A model generated the notes under the pieces. It did not search any database and was not told where the DNA came from. It was given only the letters and a program-made list of their open reading frames with translations. Position numbers and translations under genes: made by a program. 64,000 nt of DNA, from positions 496,001-560,000 of the forward strand of contig JAQMRL010000040.1 in the NCBI GenBank assembly GCA_035578175.1, given 5' to 3'. Shown one piece after another: positions 54,643-64,000 of this stretch. This DNA comes from Catonia carolina. Its lineage: Eukaryota; Arthropoda; Insecta; Hemiptera; Achilidae. Every line of letters starts with the position of its first letter. Positions within the stretch are counted from its first letter, which is position 1.

Positions 54643-54644
54643 TA

Positions 54645-55581
54645 CAAGGTGTGGCTATTAAATAATGAGACTGACAGACAAAATTTATTTTTAATTTTAT
54701 ACATAATCACTTATTGTCACCTTCAATATACACTCCTTCTCTATCCTTACAACGCTCCATGCGAATTATCCATTGTTGGAAACAGTGCTGGAAGTCATCT
54801 TCTGTCAGCTCCTTCAGGACACGTGCCGCTTTCTCTTTTACAGCTTCCACAGACTAAAATCGTGTCCCTTTTAATGCAGATTTCACCTTAGAGAACAGGT
54901 AGAAGTCACATGGTGCAAGATCTGGTGAATAAGGTGGATGTTCTAACACTGAGATGCTTTACTTGGCTAGGAACCACTTGACAGATAACGTGGAATAAGC
55001 TGTGGAATAAAATTATCGCATTGTCTTGGTGGAGAACCCATGATTTGTCCTTTCACATTTCAGGGCGTTTTTTCCTTACTCTTTGATATAGTTTATAAAG
55101 TACCTCAAGGTAGCAATATTGATTAATTGTTTAACCTCCAGGAACTCAGTGAAGGTACACAATCCCATGTATATAAAAAAAACAATCATCATTGCTATAA
55201 ATTTTGATTTGCTCATTAGAGCTTTTTTGGCTCTTGGTGAAGTTCAGCTCTTCCTGTGCATGGATTGGCGCTTCGTTTCCAGATCATAAGCAAAAAAAAC
55301 CACGTTTCATCACATGTTATTATCTTTTACCTGATCCCTAAGGTGAAATCTGCAATAAAAGGGACACGATTTGAATCTGTGGAAGCTGTAAAAGAGAAAG
55401 CATCACGTGTCCTGAAGGAGCTGACACAAGATGACTTCCAGCACTGTTTCCAACAATGGAAAATTTGCATAGAGTGTTGTAGGGATAGAGAAGGAGTGTA
55501 TATTGAAGGTGACAATAAGTGATTATGTATAAAATTGAAATTAAATCTTTTACGTGTCTCGTATTTAATAGCCGCACCTTG
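54645..55581 (-). mobile_element. Two-right-ended mariner derivative, junction type I
   Basis: AAGGTGTGGCTATTAAA at the left and inverse at the right, TA at 54643-54644 and 55582-55583. Arms of ~240 bp both encode the transposase C-terminus facing inward; orientation switches near 55330 at the same joint as in 26260-27223. The transposase on the minus strand is broken by many substitutions and small indels. Confidence 0.88.
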
Positions 55582-55583
55582 TA

Positions 55584-56918
55584 TTCAAAGCATCACGATA
55601 TATCAGTGGATCAAACAAATGGAAAACTAGAAATGATATTATATTGTAATAGAGCAGCATTTTTCCAAGCAATATGCTTTAAGTGTTCTGTTCTGGTACA
55701 AATATTGTTGTGAAAATTAATGTAAAGTTTTGGTACAGCAGTGATTTTTCGTGTGTAAATTTTTAGTATATCATTAAACAAAATTATTTTTGTAAAAACA
55801 TTTAACTAATTAGATTAATTATTTTGGATTTTAAAGTTCATATACTAACATTTTAAAGCTGATTTAATTTTTTTAATGTACCAGGTAAGACAAACTTTTA
55901 ATATTAAATAAAATAAATATCAATGAAATGTTTCACGTCATTTATTGAATGTATACACAAAATATGTGCAACAAGCATAAGGTACTAAAGGAAAAAATCG
56001 TTTGTTTTATTTTCTTTACCTACAGTTGCAGTTTTTTAAAGCTATCGTAACCAACGACGAAGCTATCGTAAGAAACGGAGACGGTATTTAAAGGTTAAAA
56101 ACATGAAAAAATTTTGTAACTTATAATAAGAATACTTTATATATTTTGAATAAAGAAATAAAATCAATTAAAATGTTACACAATTTTTAGGTTATGTTGC
56201 AAAGTGTCAGAAAATATTAATAACTGAAATTATTTATACACGTGACAACAAAATTAACAAAAAGGAATGCCAAAAATAATTTAAATAAATTAAAAATTAT
56301 ACTTAACTAAATTATCCTAATAAATTAATAAACTGATTCAAAACTAATGAAATATATTATTAACGACACCGGTACTGTTTTAAGAAATCTCTTTTAAATG
56401 CCATGAATTAATTAATAATTTATAAAATACAAATTTGTGTACTTACATTTAATAGATGAATTGACTGAAAAGTTGTTTTTATTGTAAAATCACTTTTAAA
56501 AAGTTGTTAAAAATTATTAGACAAAAGCTAGTGTTCGGCTGCTTTGTGAACAACAACCCCTTCGTAGCAGCACAGTTTGGTAAAGTGAGTAATCGGAATC
56601 GCATGTAAGTCCGCATGGGTGAATAGGGTGCTTCCACGCGGTGACAACTTGAACTATCAACTACTGATGACGTATACAATACACAGAATGGAACTAAAAA
56701 TTACTAATTATATATCATGTTATCTTATCTACCATTTTTTTTTGTTCTAAACACCATTTTGACAATAAGTAAATTAAATTAATTTTTTTACATTTCTGCA
56801 GTTTTATATCTTAGTATAGTAAATTAAATGATTGCTAACGATTTCAATATTTTGAAATATAACAAGATTTAACTGATTTTTATAATATTACTGCTTTATT
56901 ATTTGTATTTAATTTTAT
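55584..56918. other. AT-rich interval, no gene established
   Basis: Mostly AT-rich. A GC-richer patch at 56520-56690 contains a donor-like GTGAGTAATC at about 56586 (plus) and TGACGTA at about 56667. It could be a promoter or untranslated exon, but no coding exon supports that. Confidence 0.4.
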
Positions 56919-57053
56919 TTTTTACTTTCTCTTGCCTATATGAATATATAGGAAGGAATGTATTGTTTTCATGTCGATTTTTCGAAATCGAGTTTTCACC
57001 GGTTCTACACGTTTTCAGACCCCCTGAACCCAAAAAACATGTTTATAGTGATT

Positions 57054-57143
<90 letters not shown>

Positions 57144-57998
57144 CGCGCGCGCGTGCGTGCGTGTGTGTGTGCGTGCGTGCGCGCGCGTGTGCGTGCGTGT
57201 GTGTGTGTGTGTGCAGAATATCTCAAGAACGGACCATCGTACGAACTTGAAACTTAAGTTAGATATTAATACCGGACCCGACACAAACATTTTCATCAAA
57301 ATCGGTCAACCGGAAGTAGTAGCTTATTCGTAACATTTTTCACTTTTTTGCCATTTTCTCAAAAACGGCTCCTACGATTTTTTTTTTAAATCGCCTCATT
57401 TACTAAATTTTTAATGCTGTACAAGATAGGGTAGGCGCCATGTTTGCTAAAATTCTTGGTGAGGACCGTTTTCACGTTAAAAATTTTTTTTTTTAAGATT
57501 ACGGCTTTAATATGCATTTTAGCGCAAAAATGTATAATAATAAAAGTTGTAGATAATTTGAAATCCTACATTTTTTATGTTAAACATTTTTTTATAAAAC
57601 GCTTAGTTTAGCGGTAATTGGCGATTTTTTTGTTTTTTTTTTCTCATGAAAACGTGTGAAAAATCGATTTTTTTAAAAATTTCGTCCTTAGTATGCATTT
57701 TACGACAAAAGTGTATATAATCAAGTTTATAGTAAATTAAAAGATCTACGACTTTTATTTAAAACATGTTTCTTTACAGAGCCTAGTTTAGCGTGAAAAG
57801 AATGATTTTTCCGTATTTTTAAGGCAAGCTGAGGTCGATTTTCATTTTTTGTCTTTCACTCATGATTAAAAGTTGGTTATGTTTTTTTGAGGTTAGTTTT
57901 TTTGTTTATTTCTAATGTTTTATTACTAATGTTAGGTTTATTGTTAATTATTTACTTTGGCAAGAGAAAGTTGTGTGAGTTTTTCACACCAGATTTTT
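56919..57998 (+). mobile_element. HX element, full copy with (CT)n expansion
   Basis: Complete ends. The usual GT array has become ~40 CT units (57057-57136) followed by GTGCGCGC/GTGC tracts to about 57212. Confidence 0.9.
57057..57212. repeat. Compound (CT)n-(GC/GT)n microsatellite
   Basis: About 80 bp of CT followed by alternating GTGCGCGCGCGTGC. It sits exactly where other HX copies carry (GT)n. Confidence 0.95.
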
Positions 57999-58151
57999 TA
58001 ATATATACTCTATGACTACAACATTAAGACAAAGGATCCAAATAAATATCAAGTACAAAATCCTGTGGGCAGATTCCTCATATTTATCAATTTTCCTATT
58101 TGCAGCACAATTCCAGTTTCAATATTACATGAACCAAATCACAAAAGTAAC

Positions 58152-58412
58152 GAGAGTTTTATTAAGGACGCAACCCTGATTATAAGAAGATAGAAGTAAT
58201 ACATCGGTAAATTTTCTGTCCCCCAATCGGTATGTTGGCAACAGTGTACTCAAGGCCAACTTACCTAACACAGTTAAAATGTTCCAGTCAAGCATTAGTG
58301 TGGTGACAGCAGTCGTTTCGTTATATTGTGTCAGCAATGGATTTTTCCAAGGAAGAACCGGGTGTTTTATTAAGAACGCAACCCTGATTATAAGATGATA
58401 GAAGTAATACAA
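58152..58412 (-). repeat. Inverted ~1.25 units of the 207-bp repeat
   Basis: TTTTATTAAGGACGCAACCC to ATAGAAGTAATAC is the reverse complement of the array unit to the right. Together they make a fold-back structure with a ~110-bp spacer. 57999-58151 is spacer. Confidence 0.9.
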
Positions 58413-58524
58413 TGTTTTCATTGCAATTTGCTATTCATTTGTAAAATAATAATTTAGATTAATTAATTATTTGTAAAGTACCTACAGAAAATAAAAATAT
58501 GCCGTAGATTGTGGCTTTTAACAT

Positions 58525-60206
58525 TGGTTGCGTTCTTAATAAAACACCCGTTTTTTCCTTGGGAAAAACCATTGCTGACACAATATAACGAAACGACTGC
58601 TGTCACCACACTAATGCTTGACTGGAACATTTTAACTGTCTTAGGTAGTTGGCCTTGAGTACACTGTTGCCAACATACCGATTGGGAGACAGAAAATTTA
58701 CCGATGTATTACTTCTATCTTCTTATAATCAGGGTTGCGTTCTTAATAAAACACCTGTTTTTTCCTTGGAAAAAACCATTGCTGACACAATATAACGAAA
58801 CGACTGCTGTCACCACAGTAATGCTTGACTGGAACATTTTAACTGTCTTAGGTAGTTGGCCTTCAATACACTGTTGCCAACATACCGATTGGGAGACAGA
58901 AAATTTACCGATGTATTACTTCTATCTTCTTATAATCAGGGTTGCGTTCTTAATAAAACACCTGTTTTTTCCTTGGAAAAAACCATTGCTGATACAATAT
59001 AACGAAACAACTGCTGTCACCACACTAATGCTTGACTGGAACATTTTAACTGTCTTAGGTAGTTGGCCTTGAGTACACTGTTGCCAACATACCGATTGGG
59101 AGACAGAAAATTTACCGATGTATTACTTCTATCTTCTTATAATCAGGGTTGCGTTCTTAATAAAACACCTGTTTTTTCCTTGGAAAAAACCATTGCTGAC
59201 ACAATATAACGAAACGACTGCTGTCACCACACTAATGCTTGACTGGAACATTTTAACTGTCTTAGGTAGTTGGCCTTCAATACACTGTTGCCAACATACC
59301 GATTGGGAGACAGAAAATTTACCGATGTATTACTTCTATCTTCTTATAATCAGGGTTGCGTTCTTAATAAAACACCTGTTTTTTCCTTGGAAAAAACCAT
59401 TGCTGATACAACATAACGAAACAACTGCTGTCACCACACTAATGCTTGACTGGAACATTTTAACTGTCTTAGGTAGTTGGCCTTGAGTACACTGTTGCCA
59501 ACATACCGATTGGGAGACAGAAAATTTACCGATGTATTACTTCTATCTTCTTATAATCAGGGTTGCGTTCTTAATAAAACACCCGGTTCTTCCTTGGGAA
59601 AAACCATTGCTGATACAATATAACGAAACAACTGCTGTCACCACACTAATGCTTGACTGGAACATTTTAACTGTCTTAGGTAGATGGCCTTGAGTACACT
59701 GTTGCCAACATACCGATTGGGAGACAGAAAATTTACCGATGTATTACTTCTATCTTCTTATAATCAGGGTTGCGTTCTTAATAAAACACCTGTTTTTTCC
59801 TTGGAAAAAACCATTGCTGATACAATATAACGAAACAACTGCTGTCACCACACTAATGCTTGACTGGAACATTTTAACTGTCTTAGGTAGTTGGCCTTGA
59901 GTACACTGTTACCAACATACCAATTGGGGGACAGAAAATTTACCGATGTATTACTTCTATCTTCTTATAATCAGGGTTGCGTTCTTAATAAAACACCTGT
60001 TTTTTCCTTGGAAAAAACCATTGCTGATACAATATAACGAAACATCTGCTGTCACCACACTAATGCTTGACTGGAACATTTTAACTGTCTTAGGTAGTTG
60101 GCCTTGAGTACACTGTTGCCAACATACCGATTGGGAGACAGAAAATTTACCGATGTATTACTTCTATCTTCTTATAATAAGGGTTGTGGCCTTAATAAAA
60201 ACACCC
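58525..60206 (+). repeat. Tandem array, eight 207-bp units plus a partial end
   Basis: GGGTTGCGTTCTTAATAAAA starts units at about 58525, 58732, 58939, 59146, 59353, 59560, 59767 and 59974, with the array closing at 60181. The period is exactly 207. Units 2-5 alternate between two variants (TTCAATACAC vs TTGAGTACAC; CGAAACGACTG vs CGAAACAACTG), so a 414-bp dimer was duplicated. Long open frames through it only reflect 207 being divisible by three. Confidence 0.95.
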
Positions 60207-60478
60207 CTTATAACACGAATCGAAGCCCTCGGGCAAAAAAAGACAGACAGGGTAAAACCATAGTTATGTAGTATTCAAAATTCTTTTTATGAAACGACCT
60301 GTCTCATGACTAATGAAAATTTTGAAAAGTCTTACCTTTGACATATTTATTTATTTTCCCCTTAACTTACATACAAAAAAATATCAATACAATATAAAAT
60401 ATATTAATTTACTTAATTATACTTAGAAAAACTAAAACTATTTTAATTTGTGGTGGGAAAATTAATCCACCCAACTAT
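60207..60478. other. Spacer
   Basis: No recognised feature. Confidence 0.35.
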
Positions 60479-61379
60479 TTTTTTTTTTTTTTTTTTTTTT
60501 TTTTGCGCCCTGGAGACTCCAGGAGGAGTATAGGACATGTCGTCAGATATAACACCTGAAATACATATAAGAATCACACAATGTATCACTACTATCAAGA
60601 AAGAAATTCTTGTACGCTATAAAAAGTTTCACCGATCAAGTAATTTTTCAGATTTTTTTTAAAGGACTTCAAATCCTCACAACACTTTAAAGATTGGGGT
60701 AATTTATTTATGAATTTTCTCCCTGCATAAGTAGGTTTTTGTTCAAACAATTTTGTGGAGTGATTAGCCACATAATAATCATTCCTGTTTCTCGTGTTAT
60801 GATTGTGAACATTGAAATTCTGCATAAAATTATTTTGCCTAACATACATAATCACCTCAAAAATGTAGAGACAGGGAACTGTAAGCAATTTAAGCTCCTT
60901 AAATAGTGGCCTGCATGAGGTTAGCTGGTTAGCTCCCACCATACACCTAATAGCTTTCTTTTGAATTTTAAAAACCCTATTCATATTACCCATGCTAGAA
61001 TTACCTCATACTAAAATACCATACCGGATATGAGACAGAATGAGGCCATGATAAGCTGCCTTAGTAATTTTTTATCATTTAATCTGGCGATTTGTTTTAG
61101 TGCAAATACCCCAGATGATATTTTACTACAAACTTGATTGATATAGAAGTCCCAAGACAAGGATCTATCTAGAGATACGCCCAGGAACTTCACTGTTTCT
61201 ACATGCTCTAAACTATTATTATGAATAAATACATCCACTTCTCTACTTTCTTTAACGTTATGTTTATTTTCAAACTGTAAGTACTGACACTTTTTCCCAT
61301 TAACTGTTAATAACATTTGATCCAAGAACTGCACTACGGACTCTATGTTAACATGTGTATTTACTATGGTTTGCCATGT
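60479..61379 (-). mobile_element. Jockey/CR1-like LINE, 5'-truncated
   Basis: Poly(T) at 60479-60503 marks the A-tail of a minus-strand element. It has a GGAGACTCCAGGAGGAGTAT 3' end and RT C-terminal codons up to about 61379. This is the best copy of this LINE in the window; the catalytic YADD motif would lie upstream and is not included. Confidence 0.85.
60595..61334 (-). pseudogene. LINE reverse transcriptase C-terminal region
   Basis: Upstream frame: QFLDQMLLTVNGKKCQYLQF, VETVKFLGVSLDRSLSWDFY and ALKQIARLNDKKLL. After a break at about 61010-60993, the second frame reads MNRVFKIQKKAIRCMVGANQ, LTSCRPLFKELKLLTVPCLY, HNTRNRNDYYVANHSTKLF and AGRKFINKLPQSLKCC. A deletion or frameshift near 61050-61075 separates the two. 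This thumb/C-terminal region is typical of Jockey/CR1-group insect LINEs. Confidence 0.83.
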
Positions 61380-61519
61380 TCAAGGGTAGATCAATTCAGT
61401 GTTTCTTTGTTTATTAACTACTGCAAATACTATTGTAATCTATTAGTGTGTTAGTAATTACAACTACATGTTAAGTTACTGAATTATTAATTACACTACT
61501 AACACAATTTTATTGAAAA
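61380..61519. other. Short spacer
   Basis: No feature recognised. Confidence 0.3.
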
Positions 61520-62129
61520 AGTATCCTTTGTTGCAAAATGAAAATCAACCTTAGTTTGGCTTCAAAATACATAAAATCACTCTTTCACACCAAACTATGC
61601 TCTATAGAGAAAAATTCTCTAAATAAAAGTCGTAGGTCTTTTTATTTCCTATAAATTTGATTATATATACTTTTCTCTTAAAACGCATATTAAGGTTGAA
61701 ATCTTTAAAAAAAAACATTCTTTTTACATATTTTCATGAAAATAAAAACAGAAAATCATTAATTACCGCTAAACTAAGAGTTATTCAAAAAAATGTTTGA
61801 AATTAAAGTTGTAGGATTTTAAACTTTCTAAAACTTTTATCATACACACTTTTGTCGTAAAATACAATTAAGGCTGCAATCTTAAAAAAAAAAAATTTTC
61901 TATGAGAGCAAGGCCTCCCCTAGAATTTCAGCAGATATGGCACCTACCTACCTAAACTGTAGTAAATGAGGCATTTATTAAGAAAATCGTTGGAGCCGTT
62001 TTAGACAAAATTGCAAAAATTGAAAACGGCAAGACTAAACTACTACTTCCGGTTGACTGATTTTGATGAAAATATTCATGTTGGGTTTTCTGGTGGTATC
62101 TTACTTAATTTTAAAGTTTCAACTTCATA

Positions 62130-63065
62130 TGAGGTGTGGCAATTAAATAACGAGACTGACATTAAAAATTTAATTTTAATTTTATACATAATCACTTATT
62201 GTCACCTTCAATATACACTCCTTCTCTATCCCTACAACGCTCCATGCGAATTTTCCATTGTTGGAAACAGTACTGGAAGTCATCTTCTGTCAGCTCCTTC
62301 AGGACACGTGCCGCTTTCTCTTCTACAGCTTCCACAGACTCAAATCGTGTCTCTTTTAATGCAGATTTCACCTTAGGGAACAAGTAGAAGTCACATGGTG
62401 CAAGATCTGGTGAATAAGGTGGATGTTCTAACACTGAGATGCTGTACTTGGCTAGGAACCTCTTGACAGATAACACGGAATGAGCTGGCGCATTGACTTG
62501 GTGGAGAACCCATGATATGTCCTTCCACATTTCTGGTTGTTTTTTCTTTACTCTTCGATGTAGTTTAGAAAGTACCTCAAGGTAGTAATATTGATTAATT
62601 GTTTGACCTTCAGGAACCCTGTGAAGGTACACAATCCAATGGATATAAAAAAAAAACGATCATCATTGCTTTAAATTTTGACTTGCTCATACGAGCTTTT
62701 TGGCTCTCGGTGAAGTTCGGCTCTTCCAGTGCATGGTTTGGCGCTTTGTTTCCGGATCATAAGTAAAAAACCACGTTTCATCACATGTTATTATCGTTTC
62801 CAAAATATTTGGGTCATTTTCAACCACGTACAAAGTGTCAGTACAAACATTTTTGCGAGCTTCATTTCAAACATTTTTGAGCGACACGTGTCCTGAAGGA
62901 GCTGACAGAAGATGACTTCCAGCACAGTTTCCAACAATGGAAAATTCGCATGGAGTGTCATAGGGATAGAGAAGGAGTGTATATTGAAGGTGACAATAAG
63001 TGATTATGTATAAAATTAAAATAAATTTTTTTACATCAGTCTCGTTATTTAATAGCCACACCTCA
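62130..63065 (-). mobile_element. Two-right-ended mariner derivative, junction type II
   Basis: TA at 62128-62129 and 63066-63067. It is the reverse-oriented counterpart of 34302-35239 with the same internal joint (about 62880: CATTTTTGAGCGACACGTGT). Confidence 0.9.
62192..62870 (-). pseudogene. Mariner DD34D transposase, C-terminal two-thirds
   Basis: Open for 146 codons from YLHRVPEGQTINQYYYLEVL through MWKDISWVLHQVNAPAHSVL (second Asp changed to Val) and HPPYSPDLAPCDFYLFPKVK to YIEGDNK. Upstream, degraded codons with the first catalytic region continue to ~62870. N-terminus absent. Confidence 0.85.
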
Positions 63066-63241
63066 TACAGTGTTCTGTTCTTAAGATATTTTGTTCATAT
63101 ACACACAAAGACCAATCACTAAAAAATGTTTTTTTGGGTTCAGGGGGTTGGAAAACATGGAGATCCGGTGAAAAAACAATTTCGAAAAACCGACTAACAA
63201 TACTTTCATTCCTATATATTCATATAGGCAAGAGAAAGTAA

Positions 63242-63493
63242 AAAGAAATGGAATTGAAGAACCAGACTTTTTTATTATTGTTTTTATAAGTTAATATTCA
63301 TTAATAATTCAGTAAACATTCAAAAAACTTTTAAAAATATTAAAAATAAAAATAGAATCGCCCAATAATATCAAATAAAAAAATAATATTTATAAAATTA
63401 AAATTGTAATAATTTCTGTCAAAATTTTTAATCAATAACTTTAACAAATAGAAAAAACGTTAACTTATGCAGTAATCAATTGACAACTTAGCA
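63242..63493. other. AT-rich upstream region of the receptor gene
   Basis: No TATA-distinct or repeat feature can be singled out. An in-frame stop TAA at 63473-63475 precedes the receptor ATG. Confidence 0.4.
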
Positions 63494-64000
63494 ATGGACA
63501 AACTTAAAAACCTTGTATTAAAAAACACAAACATAAATTTCTTTAAAGATTTCATAGAATTCGAGTACTTATTTAAATTTACCGGTATATTACCATTTTT
63601 CAAAAAGTTTAAAGATGTTAAAAATTGTGATAATAGATTTTCTTGTACTTTAACTTTATATATGTTTAGTTTAATAATTGCTATGAGTTATAATTATATA
63701 CATGAAAGAGAATTATTTCCTGAGTTTGACATCCTAACCAAACTTTTAGTTATATTTTATAACACAAGTTGTGTATGTGATTGTTTAACAATATTAACAA
63801 ATTTAAGATCATGTTATAAAATGATAAACTCAATACATAAAATAGATTTATTTATAAATAATAAAATACCAAAGTTATTAACATATTATGAAATATATAA
63901 AATACATAATCATATTTGGTTATTTATATTGATATTTTTCGGTTTTCAATCGACTTGGTTAGGTTTTCTTCATATAATACAAGGAGCACCAAAACATTGT
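63494..64000 (+). CDS. Probable gustatory receptor, N-terminal part (runs off window)
   Basis: 169 codons open from ATG at 63494 to the window end, with an in-frame stop just upstream. The protein is Phe/Ile/Leu/Asn-rich. A short cytoplasmic-type N-terminus is followed by EYLFKFTGILPFFKKF (residues 24-39), which resembles the G-x-x-P motif before the first helix of insect gustatory receptors. Hydrophobic segments lie at about 49-69, 80-103 and 140-162, with MINSIHKIDLFINNK between the second and third, as in the 7tm_7 chemoreceptor family. Such proteins are ligand-gated cation channels in sensory neuron membranes. The diagnostic C-terminal TYxxxxxQF motif would be outside the window, so the family call rests on layout and the N-terminal motif. 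It has no stop or frameshift and does not resemble any transposon protein here. Confidence 0.62.
   Translation, partial: MDKLKNLVLKNTNINFFKDFIEFEYLFKFTGILPFFKKFKDVKNCDNRFSCTLTLYMFSLIIAMSYNYIHERELFPEFDILTKLLVIFYNTSCVCDCLTILTNLRSCYKMINSIHKIDLFINNKIPKLLTYYEIYKIHNHIWLFILIFFGFQSTWLGFLHIIQGAPKHC

Larger units (their letters stand above)
61520..63241 (-). mobile_element. HX element split by a mariner derivative
   Basis: HX sequence at 61520-62127 continues at 63068-63241 (GTTCTGTTCTTAAGATATT, a short CACACA, then GGCAAGAGAAAGTAAAAA) across the mariner at 62130-63065. The hairpin end is missing. Confidence 0.82.

Noticed and set aside
56479..56679. 66-codon minus-strand frame in a GC-richer patch
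   Set aside because: No recognisable domain; noted only as a possible promoter or untranslated exon.
57005..57333. Ser-Leu and Arg-Glu repeat open frames
   Set aside because: Translation of the (CT)n tract, not coding.
58704..59486. Repetitive open frames of ~122 codons with a 69-residue period
   Set aside because: They result from the 207-bp tandem repeat being divisible by three. There are no codon-usage or domain signs, and a TTGAGT variant introduces a stop in alternate units.
58525..60206. CRISPR-like array of regular repeats
   Set aside because: Units are contiguous 207-bp direct repeats without unique spacers, in a eukaryotic transposon context.

Overview
The window is eukaryotic, very AT-rich and dominated by transposable elements. 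The host is most likely an insect. The evidence is a partial 7-transmembrane gustatory-receptor-type gene at the right edge, tRNA-headed SINEs with insect-like tails, and many mariner/Tc1-type families. I cannot name the species; a repeat-rich insect such as a hemipteran is only a guess.

Only three stretches look like host genes. (1) 432-599 (minus) is the first coding exon of cystathionine gamma-lyase, with a consensus GTGAGT donor; the rest of the gene lies beyond the left edge. (2) 18380-18987 (minus) is a THAP-domain plus coiled-coil gene in at least two exons, broken by nonsense codons and partly tandemly duplicated. (3) 63494-64000 (plus) is the amino-terminal 169 codons of a probable gustatory receptor running off the right edge. 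GC-richer islands at about 15150-15400, 19960-20130 and 56520-56690 may be promoter-like.

The rest is nested repeats. The commonest is a ~0.95-1.0 kb family, called HX here, with roughly 30 full or partial copies in both orientations. It has 13-bp subterminal inverted repeats (ACTTTCTCTTGCC), a central (GT)n array, a chain of internal hairpins, a terminal hairpin and T-runs at both ends. Its plan resembles Helentron-associated non-autonomous elements. A ~390-bp retroposon (R repeat, nine copies) shows 10-11 bp target duplications at two sites. tRNA-derived SINEs of two types occur.

Mariner/Tc1 elements: a 1.37-kb DD46D element broken by one stop (3342-4711); a 2.1-kb element with ~475-bp inverted repeats (4730-6845); three defective copies of one family (12125, 14184, 51041); a nearly complete transposase split by an R repeat (27817-29573); a DD34D deletion derivative (20756); and five DD34D derivatives (26260, 34302, 45452, 54645, 62130) whose left end is an inverted copy of their right end. 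Also present are Tigger-, hAT- and piggyBac-type deletion derivatives, a Tc1-type MITE, a solo-LTR-like element, non-LTR retrotransposon pieces (one with a 5' inversion, one an in-frame chimera of two LINEs) and the N-terminus of another DDE transposase.

At 58152-60206 an eight-unit 207-bp tandem array faces an inverted copy of the same unit. No transposon here appears able to encode a complete active protein. The most unusual signals are the recurrent two-right-ended mariners, the hairpin-chain HX family, the fold-back 207-bp array, and several 120-255 bp direct duplications around elements.
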